Of a DNA stretch of 38,057 nt, positions 8,764 through 17,283 are shown piece after piece. The position numbers were made by a program, and so were the translations under genes. The DNA comes from Bacteroidota bacterium (GTDB lineage: Bacteria; Bacteroidota; Bacteroidia; Palsa-965): positions 283 to 38,339 of the forward strand of contig PLXK01000113.1 of assembly GCA_003151415.1 (NCBI GenBank), written 5' to 3'. Each line of letters starts with the position of its first letter. Within the stretch, counting starts at the first letter, position 1. The notes below the pieces were generated by a model. The model searched no databases. It was given only the letters and a program-made list of their open reading frames with translations, and was not told where the DNA came from.

Positions 8764-9623
8764 ACCGGCTGAAACAGACCATTCATTCTGTTCATAAGTG
8801 CGGCCCTGTTCTGGCCCTGCTTTTGATCTCCTTTTCTGTTGTTTCAAAAGAAGGTCATGCGCAGGATGTTTTTTCTTTCCAGGATTCTATCCAGATAACC
8901 ACCTTGCAGGATTCATTTTGCGCCTGTGTGAATCGACATGCCGGAGAGAAGAGCAAGGACTGGGGAGATGCAATCGCCCTTTCGCTTTTTACCAAACTCG
9001 ATGCCAATACCTCGCCCTACCGAAATTCAGAACTTCTTCTGCGCACAAACAACCCTGCGGCGTCGATGCGAAAAATGGATCGAGCCCTCGACTCGCTGAT
9101 TGTTGAGCGTGGATTTGTCAAATGTGTTCCGTTGTGGAGTGTGATCCTGAAAGATAAGGCCGGTTTTTTTAAACGGATTGAGGAGATGAAACACCATCCA
9201 CCCCTTATTCAATACCAGATTGTGCATTTGAGGGAGCGAACCGGACAAAATCTGTTGAATAATCTGATGAACGGGCTTTCCGACACGATTCAGATCTTGT
9301 TCGATAGGAAGTCCACCTTCGACAGTGTTGCTATTCAGCTTCAAAAAGTAAGTGATCAACTCAAAGGTCAGGTCATTACCATGGAAATGAAATTTGAGAA
9401 GTGGGGCAAAGACAGCTGTGGAATCGGAAAGATGAAGTTGCTGAAAAACGGAATTATCCCATTGGGCGGTTTTCGGATCCTGTTTAGCCGGGGCGATACC
9501 TATGCAAAAATCGAAAGGATGGACATGCTTCTGAGAGAAAGTTTCAAAAAAGAGGACCTTATTTCTGCCCCTGATTTCAATGATCTGCCCGCTTCGCCAC
9601 AAAAAGCGGATACACCCAAATAA
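8760..9623 (+). CDS. Secreted protein of unknown function coupled to valS
   Basis: 287 residues, family not recognised. The N-terminus (MNRLKQTIHSVHKCG, then a hydrophobic run to about residue 30, ending GHAQ) is a probable signal peptide, so the mature protein should be periplasmic or outer-membrane associated. The mature part is mixed alpha/beta with three Cys residues in the first 60 positions (CAC followed later by KCV) and a segment KMDRALDSLIVERGFVKC. The start ATG overlaps the valS stop codon, so the gene is translated with valS. No catalytic motif was recognised. Confidence 0.7.
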   Translation: MNRLKQTIHSVHKCGPVLALLLISFSVVSKEGHAQDVFSFQDSIQITTLQDSFCACVNRHAGEKSKDWGDAIALSLFTKLDANTSPYRNSELLLRTNNPAASMRKMDRALDSLIVERGFVKCVPLWSVILKDKAGFFKRIEEMKHHPPLIQYQIVHLRERTGQNLLNNLMNGLSDTIQILFDRKSTFDSVAIQLQKVSDQLKGQVITMEMKFEKWGKDSCGIGKMKLLKNGIIPLGGFRILFSRGDTYAKIERMDMLLRESFKKEDLISAPDFNDLPASPQKADTPK

Positions 9624-10031
9624 AAGCTTAGGAGCCCTGGTTTGCACACTCCCCCCAACATCTTAAATACCCGTCTGCAAGGCAAGCTTTACAATCCACT
9701 CATTCAAATCGGCCGACCACTCATTCCGGCCTTTAGGCAAACCTTCCTGTGTTATCTTTACAAATCAATCTTTCAATTTGTTCATCCAGTCAATGACTTC
9801 ATGCTACTGAACTGGTTTTAGAGCCTGGCCTGAATCTGAATTTATATGAATTTGTGTTATATTGAATGATTTGTTTTACTATTGCAAAGCGCTACTCCTT
9901 TAATTCCGGCGGTAAATAATTGGTCGTTTCATTTTTGATGAGATGTGCTGTTTTGTTTTTATTTCTTCGTGTTTGTATTCAACAAGGGAGATTTGTGGGA
10001 TGTATAAAGGCTTCATTCATTATTCCATTTC
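9624..10031. other. Gene-free stretch between the valS unit and the first protease
   Basis: 408 bases with no credible reading frame. It contains a 10-bp direct repeat CCACTCATTC (9696-9705 and 9717-9726), each copy followed by CGGCC, and AT-rich DNA over the last 200 bases where the promoter of the protease gene must lie. No exact TAnnTTTG was found; TGAATTTG near 9848 is one base off. No RNA gene was recognised. Confidence 0.5.
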
Positions 10032-11717
10032 ATGACCGATATTATGCAAGAAAATCTCATTCAGAATCCCTGTCTTCGCCTTTTGGGGGAAAACAAAAAA
10101 AGCATGCTTCTGCTTCTTCTGTTTTTCAATATGGGCTTCCTTTTCTCACAATCGAAATCGTACTTCGACAAAGGAGGGAAAAGTTCGGATGAAAATGGCG
10201 GGTATTATTACCGTGAAAAAACACAGGAGCCCAATTCCTACAAATCTCATTTTGTCAATGGCGGTGGACTTTATTTTGAAGGAAAAATAGACAAAGCCAA
10301 CGATGCCGATGAGAATTTGAATGTGTATTCGGGCACCTGTATCTGGTATTTTAAAAACGGCAGTAAGAAAGCCGTTCGTTCCTTCGATAAAGACGGACTG
10401 GAAAGCGGAACGAGTTTCACTTATTATGAAAGCGGAAAGCCCTGGAAGGAAACAGATTTTGTCAAAGGCCGGGCCAATTCAACCTGTAAGGAATACGAGG
10501 AGGATGGCAGGCTGAGCAGGATATTTGAAGATGATTTTAAGGACAACACCAACGATTGGGATCTGTATAACAGCGACAAGACTGCCGCGGCTGTTCAGGG
10601 AGGATGCCTGGAACTTACCTCGTTCACTCCTGCCGGCGCCTCCAGATACATCAGCCACCCGATAGAATCTGACGGTTACGCCATAGAAGCCATCATCAAC
10701 CGCACCCGGGAGAAAGATGAAATCAAGGCCGGTTTGATTTTTGGATTTAAGGACTGGCAGAATTACAGTTTCTTTTTGATTACTGCGACCAATTATTACA
10801 TTGGCTCGGTGTCTGAAGGCATCAGCTCCTTGAAAGTGGATGGCGAGATTTCGAATGACATACAAAAGAGCGTGTCCAACAATTTAAAGGTGCTTTGTAC
10901 AGGTGAAAAATGCCTGTATTCGATCAATGGAAATGTTCAGTTTACAGCCGAAAAATCAAAACTCTTTGGAAGCAAGGTGGGTTTCGCGGTCAGCGGAAAA
11001 TCGACATTGAAAGCCGAGAAACTCGTCATCAAGGAAATTGGTTACAAAGTCGCGAAACCGGCAATGGTTCTTCCTGCCAATTATGATGTAAAATCCACGG
11101 GTTCCGGACTAATCTTTTCCCGTTCCGGATATGTTCTCACCAATTTTCATGTTGTTAAAAATTCAAATAAGATTGTCTTGCAGGTGATGAGTGGGGGCAT
11201 GGTTAAAAATTACAATGCTGCTGTGGTGCAAAAGGATATTGAGGATGACCTGGCCATTCTCCAGATTCAGGATTCCGCCTTTAAGCCCCTTGAACCGATA
11301 AAATACGCGTTTCGTGAAAACGGAGGTTTGGATGTCGGCACAAATGTTTTTACCCTGGGCTATCCGTATTCAATTTCCGAAATAGGTCTTCCTGCAAAAT
11401 TCAGCGATGGCAAGGTCAGTTCGAAAACCGGCTACAACAACGCCGTCAATGCCTGTCAGACATCTATTGCCGTAAGGCCTGGAAGCAGCGGAGGGCCTTT
11501 GTTCGATGAAAAGGGGCAGTTCTCTGGATTGATCATGTCGGAAGTATCCGGATCGGACAATGCCTCCTATGCCATCAAGTTGAGTTATGTAAAAAACCTC
11601 GTGGACCTTTTGCCGGATGCGAATGAATTTCCAAAAGATCAGAGCCTTTCCGGACTTTCTCAGGAAGAAAAGATCAAGATTTTGTCGAATTATGTCGTGT
11701 TAATTAAAATCAAATGA
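10032..11717 (+). CDS. Exported trypsin-like serine protease with MORN and beta-sandwich domains
   Basis: 561 residues. The signal sequence is internal to the annotated N-terminus (MLLLLLFFNMGFLFSQ, residues 25-40), so the real start may be ATG 10044 or ATG 10104. Residues about 97-165 hold MORN/YwqK-like repeats (GTCIWYFKNGSKKAVRSF, GTSFTYYESGKPWKETDF). Residues about 165-335 look like a concanavalin/LamG-type beta-sandwich starting at FEDDFKDNTNDWDLYN. Residues about 345-540 are an HtrA-type trypsin fold with H373 (NFHVV), D406 (DDLAIL) and S486 (GSSGGP). There is no PDZ domain. The stop codon overlaps the next start (ATGA), coupling it to the barrel-like protein. Confidence 0.85.
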   Translation: MTDIMQENLIQNPCLRLLGENKKSMLLLLLFFNMGFLFSQSKSYFDKGGKSSDENGGYYYREKTQEPNSYKSHFVNGGGLYFEGKIDKANDADENLNVYSGTCIWYFKNGSKKAVRSFDKDGLESGTSFTYYESGKPWKETDFVKGRANSTCKEYEEDGRLSRIFEDDFKDNTNDWDLYNSDKTAAAVQGGCLELTSFTPAGASRYISHPIESDGYAIEAIINRTREKDEIKAGLIFGFKDWQNYSFFLITATNYYIGSVSEGISSLKVDGEISNDIQKSVSNNLKVLCTGEKCLYSINGNVQFTAEKSKLFGSKVGFAVSGKSTLKAEKLVIKEIGYKVAKPAMVLPANYDVKSTGSGLIFSRSGYVLTNFHVVKNSNKIVLQVMSGGMVKNYNAAVVQKDIEDDLAILQIQDSAFKPLEPIKYAFRENGGLDVGTNVFTLGYPYSISEIGLPAKFSDGKVSSKTGYNNAVNACQTSIAVRPGSSGGPLFDEKGQFSGLIMSEVSGSDNASYAIKLSYVKNLVDLLPDANEFPKDQSLSGLSQEEKIKILSNYVVLIKIK

Positions 11718-12643
11718 GCGGAAAATTTTATTCAAAGCGATACCTCCTTCTTCTGCCGGTTTTTTGTTTTATGTTCGGTAGCCTTTGTGGTCTGGCCCAG
11801 GAAGCGGGCAGCCCGAATGTGCTTGACAAGGACTTTGTACCCGACAGCAGTTCTGTGTTTAACACGAATAATCCCGCCAATGGATTTATCAACGGCCCGG
11901 TTTACCACAATGTCATTGAATTTACTCCTGGATTGCTGTTCCGGAATATTTTTGCCCTGCAGTACGAGCGGCAGGTACTCGAAGGATTTTCGCTGCAAGG
12001 GTCACTTGGAATGGTTTACGGGGTGGACCGCTGGCAGCAGATTGAGAATCCTGGCAAGGGTTTTATGAGCACTTTTTTTGGAGGTTCTGCTACAGGCGGA
12101 AGCACAGTCACACTCGGAAACATGCTGAATCAGGGAAAATCCAACGCCAATACGGCTTACCTGGGCTTTGCGGTGAGGTGGTATTATACAGGCTTTGGTT
12201 TTTTAAAGTCTCGCGGGTACGTCTCAGACGATGGATATTACTATACTTACCATGAAGCCAATGAGTACTGGAACAGCTCGCTCGGGGGAGACAATTCCGT
12301 ATATATGGATTTTGGGGTCCGGTATTTTGCCAATTCCCTTGCCGTTTCCAACAGCCTGTCCAGCGACGGCGCATTGATTCAGGGCGTTCCCACCGTGCAG
12401 ATCAAGAGTACATTTTATTTCCTGAATTGGGGATACCATTATGAAACCAAGGGGAAGATTCCGACGACCCACAACATTTTTATCGGAGTCGGTCTGAGGT
12501 ACACTTCCTATGATCTGTTTATTGCCGACCCCTCTCAGCAAACAGTGTCGGGCCCGGTCATTTACAATTCCATAACAAGCTCCAGAGAACATATTCTCAG
12601 ACCGACGTTTCAGGCCGGTTATGAATTCGGACTGGGTTTTTAA
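11714..12643 (+). CDS. Probable outer-membrane beta-barrel protein
   Basis: 309 residues with a signal peptide ending near residue 29 (LCGLAQE). The mature protein has alternating aromatic and polar strands typical of small outer-membrane barrels (NIFALQYERQVLEGFSLQGSLGMVYG, STFYFLNWGYHYETKGK, HNIFIGVGLRYTSYDLF) and ends HILRPTFQAGYEFGLGF, with a terminal Phe as expected for insertion by the BAM complex. No specific family is recognised. Translational coupling to the upstream protease suggests the pair acts together at the outer membrane; that is inference. Confidence 0.75.
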   Translation: MSGKFYSKRYLLLLPVFCFMFGSLCGLAQEAGSPNVLDKDFVPDSSSVFNTNNPANGFINGPVYHNVIEFTPGLLFRNIFALQYERQVLEGFSLQGSLGMVYGVDRWQQIENPGKGFMSTFFGGSATGGSTVTLGNMLNQGKSNANTAYLGFAVRWYYTGFGFLKSRGYVSDDGYYYTYHEANEYWNSSLGGDNSVYMDFGVRYFANSLAVSNSLSSDGALIQGVPTVQIKSTFYFLNWGYHYETKGKIPTTHNIFIGVGLRYTSYDLFIADPSQQTVSGPVIYNSITSSREHILRPTFQAGYEFGLGF

Positions 12644-13030
12644 GATACAAAAGAAAACAAATGCCTTTGGGGATGAACAATTGCTTCCAGGCACCTGAAC
12701 AGGTTCTTGGGGGCCAGAGCTGTTAATCAAGATGCAATCTGCAGCCCCATAGCCGCAATTCGCTAATTCAAACCAGCGATTCAATCAATTTCCCGCTCCA
12801 CCGCCTTTTTCTGTTTTATCTTTGCCTGAAGAAATCCACGCTCCGAAATTCAAGCAATAAATGCTCATGCTTTTTCTGCCGCTTCAGTCAGGGCAAAGAG
12901 AAGAGGCTAAATAATCTATGCTGAGGTACTAGGCATTTGCATTATATTTCAAAAGAAAAGTTTGCTTATATCAGAATGAAATGATACGTTTGAATATTCC
13001 TATTTTATTTTAACATAAAAACCAGCGCAT
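12644..13030. other. Gene-free stretch before the PEGA-protease pair
   Basis: 387 bases without a supported gene. It has a short palindrome (ACCTG-AA-CAGGT, 12693-12704) with no T-run after it, and in its last 70 bases the promoter described separately. Confidence 0.5.
12961..12992 (+). promoter_or_regulatory. Bacteroidota-type promoter of the first PEGA-protease gene
   Basis: TTTG (12961-12964), 20 bases, then TACGTTTG (12985-12992). Both the -33 TTG and the -7 TAnnTTTG elements are present with the spacing known for Bacteroidota sigma-ABfr-type promoters. Transcription should begin near 12999, about 30 bases before the ATG. Confidence 0.7.
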
Positions 13031-14689
13031 ATGACCCATGCCCGACCTCTTATTTCTGTTTCTTTTCTCGCGAAAATCTCGCTGGTACTTTTCCTTTGTG
13101 GTTCATTGAATGGCTGTGTAGCTTTTTTTTATCCGAAAAAGCAGAAGATGACCTTCAATACAGGCAATAAAGACGCTACTGTTTACATCGATAAAGAGGA
13201 AGCAGGAAAAGGGAGAGTTGTTACAGAGAAGGTGGTCAAAGGAGGCGCACTGCAGATCGTGGTGAAAGCTCCCGGTTATAAAGATTCATATACGGCCATC
13301 GTTCAAACACACCGGGCTCCGGGATTCTGGATTTGCATCCTCTTTGACCTTTTCCCGGGCTGCGGATATCCGCTCTACATTGACCCCTGGTTGCCCAAGG
13401 GACTGTCGTACGACAAGGAAATAAACCTGAAATCGGAAGACAAACTGGTAAACAGAAACCCCGGCGATAAGTATATCGACATTTCCAACATTCGCCTGGA
13501 TTTGAAGGATAAAAAGAATATCAAAAGTTACAGCGTGGCGTATTCATCCACAACTTTGCTCAAGGATATTGATGTAGCTGAAAAGAAAAAGGATTTCAAG
13601 GACAATAAGGCGGATGCAAAACAGGCGAAAAAGAAAAAAGGAAAGAAAAGCCTCGTCGATGAAGCCGATGTAAATGACCTCACCTATGACGATACAAAAT
13701 TCAGCGCCAACGTATATAAAACGTTAAAGGCTACCGGGTTTGTCGACACGGTGAACAGGGTGTTTGCCGACAATAACAATACGCTTGTTTTGGAAGGAAG
13801 CATCCGGAAGGTGTATATCTACACGATTATCGGCAAAAAAATGCGCGGATCTTATTTTAAATCAAAGATCTTTCTGAGGTGGTATATCAAGAATACCTAC
13901 AACGAAATCATCGACTCTTTGGATACCAAGGAATACTCGGGCGACTTCGTCATTCACGGCGGAGACAAGGATGACCATCTCTGGGAAAAGATGTATGGCG
14001 ACGCGGTTGATATTTCCTACCTGCGTTTGCACAAAGACGGAAAGCTGGCCAAATACCTCAAAACAGAAAGTAATTTTGCCTGTACCGATCCAATGCTTTC
14101 ATTGAATGCGGTAAGGGCTCCTGTGAAAGAAAGAGGGGATGCGAGCATTCCTTCTGTCATCGTTAAAACAAAGGACGGGCATGGAAGCGGTTTTGCCATC
14201 ACAGAGGATGGTTATATCATTACCAATTATCACGTGGTTGCGGGCAAGGTGAGCGGCAAGCTGAACTCCATCAAGGTAATCACATCAAGCGGTGAGGAAT
14301 TGGCCGGCACAGTTGTACGTTACAATAAATACAGAGACCTGGCTTTGATCAAAGTGGATAAAAAGTTTGAGAAGGCATTCAAGGTCTCCAATGTCAAATC
14401 ATTCAAGAACCTGATGGATGTTTACACCATCGGAGCTCCGAAATCGGTTGAACTGGGACAATCATTTTCAGCAGGTGTTCTTTCCAACGAACGGAAAGCC
14501 AACAACAACAACCTGCTTCAGCTGGGTATGTCGGTAAATGGCGGAAACAGCGGAGGACCTTTGTTTGACACCAATGGCAACCTGCATGGGGTTATCGTTT
14601 CCAAACTCATCGGTGCCAATACCGAAGGTGTAAGTTTTGCAATACCCGGTTACCTCATTGGCGAATACCTGAATATTCAATACCAATAG
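13031..14689 (+). CDS. Lipoprotein trypsin-like protease with PEGA-like domain (paralogue 1)
   Basis: 552 residues. The N-terminus ends in a lipobox, SLNGC, with lipidated Cys at residue 29. A PEGA-like carboxy-anchoring beta domain follows (TFNTGNKDATVYIDKEEAGKG ... VKAPGYKDSY), then a hydrophobic insert GFWICILFDLFPGCGYPLYIDPW absent from paralogue 2. A conserved central region of unknown fold (residues about 150-350) contains a very Lys-rich segment near 190-215. The C-terminal HtrA-type domain has the full triad H401 (NYHVV), D436 (RDLALI) and S507 (GNSGGP). No PDZ domain. It is probably an outer-membrane-anchored endopeptidase; the substrate is unknown. A factor-independent terminator follows the stop. 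Confidence 0.88.
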   Translation: MTHARPLISVSFLAKISLVLFLCGSLNGCVAFFYPKKQKMTFNTGNKDATVYIDKEEAGKGRVVTEKVVKGGALQIVVKAPGYKDSYTAIVQTHRAPGFWICILFDLFPGCGYPLYIDPWLPKGLSYDKEINLKSEDKLVNRNPGDKYIDISNIRLDLKDKKNIKSYSVAYSSTTLLKDIDVAEKKKDFKDNKADAKQAKKKKGKKSLVDEADVNDLTYDDTKFSANVYKTLKATGFVDTVNRVFADNNNTLVLEGSIRKVYIYTIIGKKMRGSYFKSKIFLRWYIKNTYNEIIDSLDTKEYSGDFVIHGGDKDDHLWEKMYGDAVDISYLRLHKDGKLAKYLKTESNFACTDPMLSLNAVRAPVKERGDASIPSVIVKTKDGHGSGFAITEDGYIITNYHVVAGKVSGKLNSIKVITSSGEELAGTVVRYNKYRDLALIKVDKKFEKAFKVSNVKSFKNLMDVYTIGAPKSVELGQSFSAGVLSNERKANNNNLLQLGMSVNGGNSGGPLFDTNGNLHGVIVSKLIGANTEGVSFAIPGYLIGEYLNIQYQ

Positions 14690-14706
14690 TCTTATCAAAT
14701 TGTTAT

Positions 14707-14747
14707 ATCCCCGTTCCGGTGAAAGCCAGGACGGGGATTTTATTTTT
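14707..14747 (+). terminator. Factor-independent terminator after protease paralogue 1
   Basis: Perfect 8-bp stem ATCCCCGT (14707-14714) with ACGGGGAT (14731-14738), extended by a CC/GG pair after a bulge, followed by TTTATTTTT. It lies 18 bases after the stop codon, so the two paralogues are separate transcripts. Confidence 0.88.
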
Positions 14748-14790
14748 AAGGCATTTCGTCGGCAGCCCTAAGACTGAATGAGGATGTGGG

Positions 14791-14822
14791 TTTTCAAATT
14801 CCAAAAGATATGTTTAAGTTTG
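14791..14822 (+). promoter_or_regulatory. Promoter of the second PEGA-protease gene
   Basis: TAAGTTTG (14815-14822) matches TAnnTTTG. TTTT at 14791-14794 stands at the position of the -33 TTTG, 20 bases upstream, one base off. The distance from the -7 box to the ATG is 37 bases, nearly the same as the 38 bases in paralogue 1, so promoter geometry was kept in the duplication. Confidence 0.6.
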
Positions 14823-14859
14823 ATATTCAATTATCGCAATCCTTCTAAACTCCGGTCCT

Positions 14860-16395
14860 ATGAAAAGTATCCGACTTGCTGTTTCAGCGTCTTTACTGAA
14901 AATTTTTTTTGTGCTCATTCTTTTGGGTTTCCCGGCTGGTGGTCTTTTTGCTCAGAAGACCGTTACAATCAACACCGGCAATGCCAATGCAACTGTGTAT
15001 GTGGATAAGGAAGAAGCCGGCAAAGGGAGCTCATTCACGGCTCAAATAGCAAAACAAGGTGTCAAGCAGGTCATGACCAGGATTCCCGGCTACAAGGATT
15101 CCTATTCGGCCATTGTGCAACTTGACAAAGTGATCAACCTGAAGTCGGATGACAAACTCGTAAACAGGGGCACCGGTGATAAGTTCATTGAAATCTCCAA
15201 CATCGGTCTGGATCTGAAAGACAAAAAGAACATCAAATCCTATACGGTTTCATACTCATCAACGACATTGATGGAAGATATTGACGCTGCAGAGAAGAAA
15301 AAAGAAAATTCCGAGAATAAGGCGGAAATGGAAAAGGCAAAAAAGAAGGGCACGAAAAATCAATTGGTGGATGAATCGGAAACCGATAACCTGTCCTACG
15401 ACGACACAAAATTCAGTGCCAATGTATACAAAACGTTAAAGATGACAGGTTTTATTGATACGGTAAACAGGGTTTTTGCCGATAACAACAACACACTTGT
15501 TCTGGAAGGAACGATTAAAAAAATATTCATTTACAACATTACCTCAGGATACTCGTACTATTGCAAATCAAAATTGTTTTTGACCTGGTACATCAAGAAT
15601 GCATACAACGAAATTCTGGATTCTGTCGACACAAAAGAGTATTCGGGTGATTTTGTGATTGGCAACGGAAACAACAGCGATCACACTTACGAAAAGATGT
15701 ATGGTGATGCAGTCGATATTTCTTACCTGCGGCTTCATAAAGACGGAAGGCTTGCAAAATACATCAAACTGGAAACCAATTTCGCCTGTGCAGACCCCAT
15801 GCTTTCTCTGCCTGTGGTGAAGTCTGCCGTTGCTGAACGCGGGGATGCATCCGTTCCCTCGGTCATCATTAAGACAAAAGACGGACATGGCAGTGGTTTT
15901 GCCATCACACAGGACGGTTATATCATAACCAATTACCATGTTGTAGCCGGCAAATACAAGGGTAAATTAAACTCGGTGAAAGTGGTGACCTCCTCGGGTG
16001 ATGAATTGCCCGGTACCATTGTGCGTTACAACAAAGCCAGAGACCTTGCCCTGATTAAGGTGGACCACAAGTTTGAGAAAGCCTTCAAGGTATCGAATGT
16101 CAAATCGTTTAAAAACCTGATGGACATTTACACCATCGGCGCACCCAAATCCATTGAGCTGGGCCAGTCCTTTTCATCCGGAATACTTTCCAGCGAACGC
16201 AAATCAAACAACAACGATTTGTTGCAACTGGGCATGTCGGTAAATGGCGGAAACAGCGGCGGTCCTGTCTTTGACACCAACGGTAATTTGCACGGGGTCA
16301 TCGTTTCCAAGCTGATTGGAAACAACACCGAGGGTGTTAGTTTTGCCATACCCGGCTATCTGATCGGGGAATATTTAAATATTCAATACAAGTAA
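14860..16395 (+). CDS. Secreted trypsin-like protease with PEGA-like domain (paralogue 2)
   Basis: 511 residues, a tandem paralogue of the preceding protease. Its signal peptide is type I (FPAGGLFAQ, cleavage near residue 32) with no lipobox, so the product should be soluble in the periplasm or exported. It has the same PEGA-like domain (INTGNANATVYVDKEEAGKG), lacks the hydrophobic insert, keeps the conserved central region with the Lys-rich stretch, and has a complete triad H360 (NYHVV), D395 (RDLALI) and S466 (GNSGGP). Near the catalytic Ser the two genes share 26 identical bases (14528-14553 and 16234-16259). It converges on the YdcF-family gene with a 26-base gap. Confidence 0.88.
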   Translation: MKSIRLAVSASLLKIFFVLILLGFPAGGLFAQKTVTINTGNANATVYVDKEEAGKGSSFTAQIAKQGVKQVMTRIPGYKDSYSAIVQLDKVINLKSDDKLVNRGTGDKFIEISNIGLDLKDKKNIKSYTVSYSSTTLMEDIDAAEKKKENSENKAEMEKAKKKGTKNQLVDESETDNLSYDDTKFSANVYKTLKMTGFIDTVNRVFADNNNTLVLEGTIKKIFIYNITSGYSYYCKSKLFLTWYIKNAYNEILDSVDTKEYSGDFVIGNGNNSDHTYEKMYGDAVDISYLRLHKDGRLAKYIKLETNFACADPMLSLPVVKSAVAERGDASVPSVIIKTKDGHGSGFAITQDGYIITNYHVVAGKYKGKLNSVKVVTSSGDELPGTIVRYNKARDLALIKVDHKFEKAFKVSNVKSFKNLMDIYTIGAPKSIELGQSFSSGILSSERKSNNNDLLQLGMSVNGGNSGGPVFDTNGNLHGVIVSKLIGNNTEGVSFAIPGYLIGEYLNIQYK

Positions 16396-16421
16396 TCGTT
16401 GTTCCTTTTCGGATCCTGAAC

Positions 16422-17183
16422 TTAGGCATACCCGGCAATCTTATAAATCAGATACCCGGTCATCTCATGGATGGCAATTTCCCAGACCTCCAGGGCATTC
16501 ACATTCGGGATGAAAAGAAAATCAAAAACATAGGCTCTTTTTCCGCTTTGCATGTCAGTGCTGTAAGGCGTTACGTGTATTCCCGCCTTTTCGAAACAGG
16601 CTACCGAACGGCGCATGTGGTAAGCAGAGGTGATCAGCAGAAACTTACCATTGGGAAATTCTTTGTCCAAGAGAGGTTTGGTGAACACCGCATTTTCGTG
16701 GGTATTATTCGATTCGGTTTCTATCACAAGATCCTTGGCCGGAATGCCAATCCGAAGCAGGAAATTTTTTACGAGCATCCCTTCCTTGATAAAGGAATAG
16801 GTGATGCTGCCCGATCCACCTGTAAAAACAATTTTGCGGATCTTGCCTTTCTTATACAATTCGACAGCCTGCAGGAGCCTGTCGACCCCATGCATAAACT
16901 GGTATTTTTTCAGATCCATGTGATAACTCATAATCCCGCTAAGCACGATTCCGGCATCGTAGGTCTCCAGTTTGTCTTCTGCCACCGGCGGTATTTCCCA
17001 GGCATGCATGAATTCATTGGCCAGAAAACTGTTGCATAATATGTAAAAAGTGACGCCGAAAGTGATGAGGGCTTTTCTTTTTCTTGCAGCTTGTCTTGTC
17101 AACATGGCATAGAGAAACAAAATAAAAAGCCAGGTGAGGGGCATCACCAGGAAGTTGAGTATTTTGGAAAACAAAAAAAACAT
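16422..17183 (-). CDS. YdcF/SanA family membrane-anchored protein (DUF218)
   Basis: 253 residues from ATG 17183. An N-terminal hydrophobic region (residues about 1-55, LVMPLTWLFILFLYAML and LITFGVTFYILCNSFLA) gives two membrane spans. The DUF218 domain follows with AGIVLSGI, HGVDRLLQAVELYKKGKIRKIVFTGGSG, IETESNNTHENA and LLITSAYHMRRSVACFEKAGI, all typical of the YdcF/ElyC/SanA group linked to envelope integrity. A longer start at 17204 is disfavoured because a -7 box at 17202-17209 would place the transcript start near 17195. The precise biochemical activity of the family is not settled. Confidence 0.88.
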   Translation of the reverse strand: MFFLFSKILNFLVMPLTWLFILFLYAMLTRQAARKRKALITFGVTFYILCNSFLANEFMHAWEIPPVAEDKLETYDAGIVLSGIMSYHMDLKKYQFMHGVDRLLQAVELYKKGKIRKIVFTGGSGSITYSFIKEGMLVKNFLLRIGIPAKDLVIETESNNTHENAVFTKPLLDKEFPNGKFLLITSAYHMRRSVACFEKAGIHVTPYSTDMQSGKRAYVFDFLFIPNVNALEVWEIAIHEMTGYLIYKIAGYA

Positions 17184-17201
17184 AAGTTGTGCTTTGGGTA
17201 T

Positions 17202-17209
17202 CAAAAGTA
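17202..17209 (-). promoter_or_regulatory. Candidate -7 box for the YdcF-family gene
   Basis: TACTTTTG on the minus strand, an exact TAnnTTTG match, 18 bases upstream of ATG 17183. It supports the shorter start. No -33 TTG is evident. Confidence 0.5.
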
Positions 17210-17283
17210 AATAAAAACGGGAAGGGATGTGTTTCCGGCCAAAAGAGCTGCCTTGTTTGCGTATAAGATGTTAAATTTACTTC

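Noticed and set aside
9696-9726. 10-bp direct repeat CCACTCATTC as start of an array or attachment site
   Set aside because: Only two copies, no mobile gene nearby, and not repeated elsewhere in the window.
12224-12784. 186-codon open frame on the minus strand
   Set aside because: Mostly antisense to the barrel-like gene, with no recognisable protein features; an artefact of codon composition.
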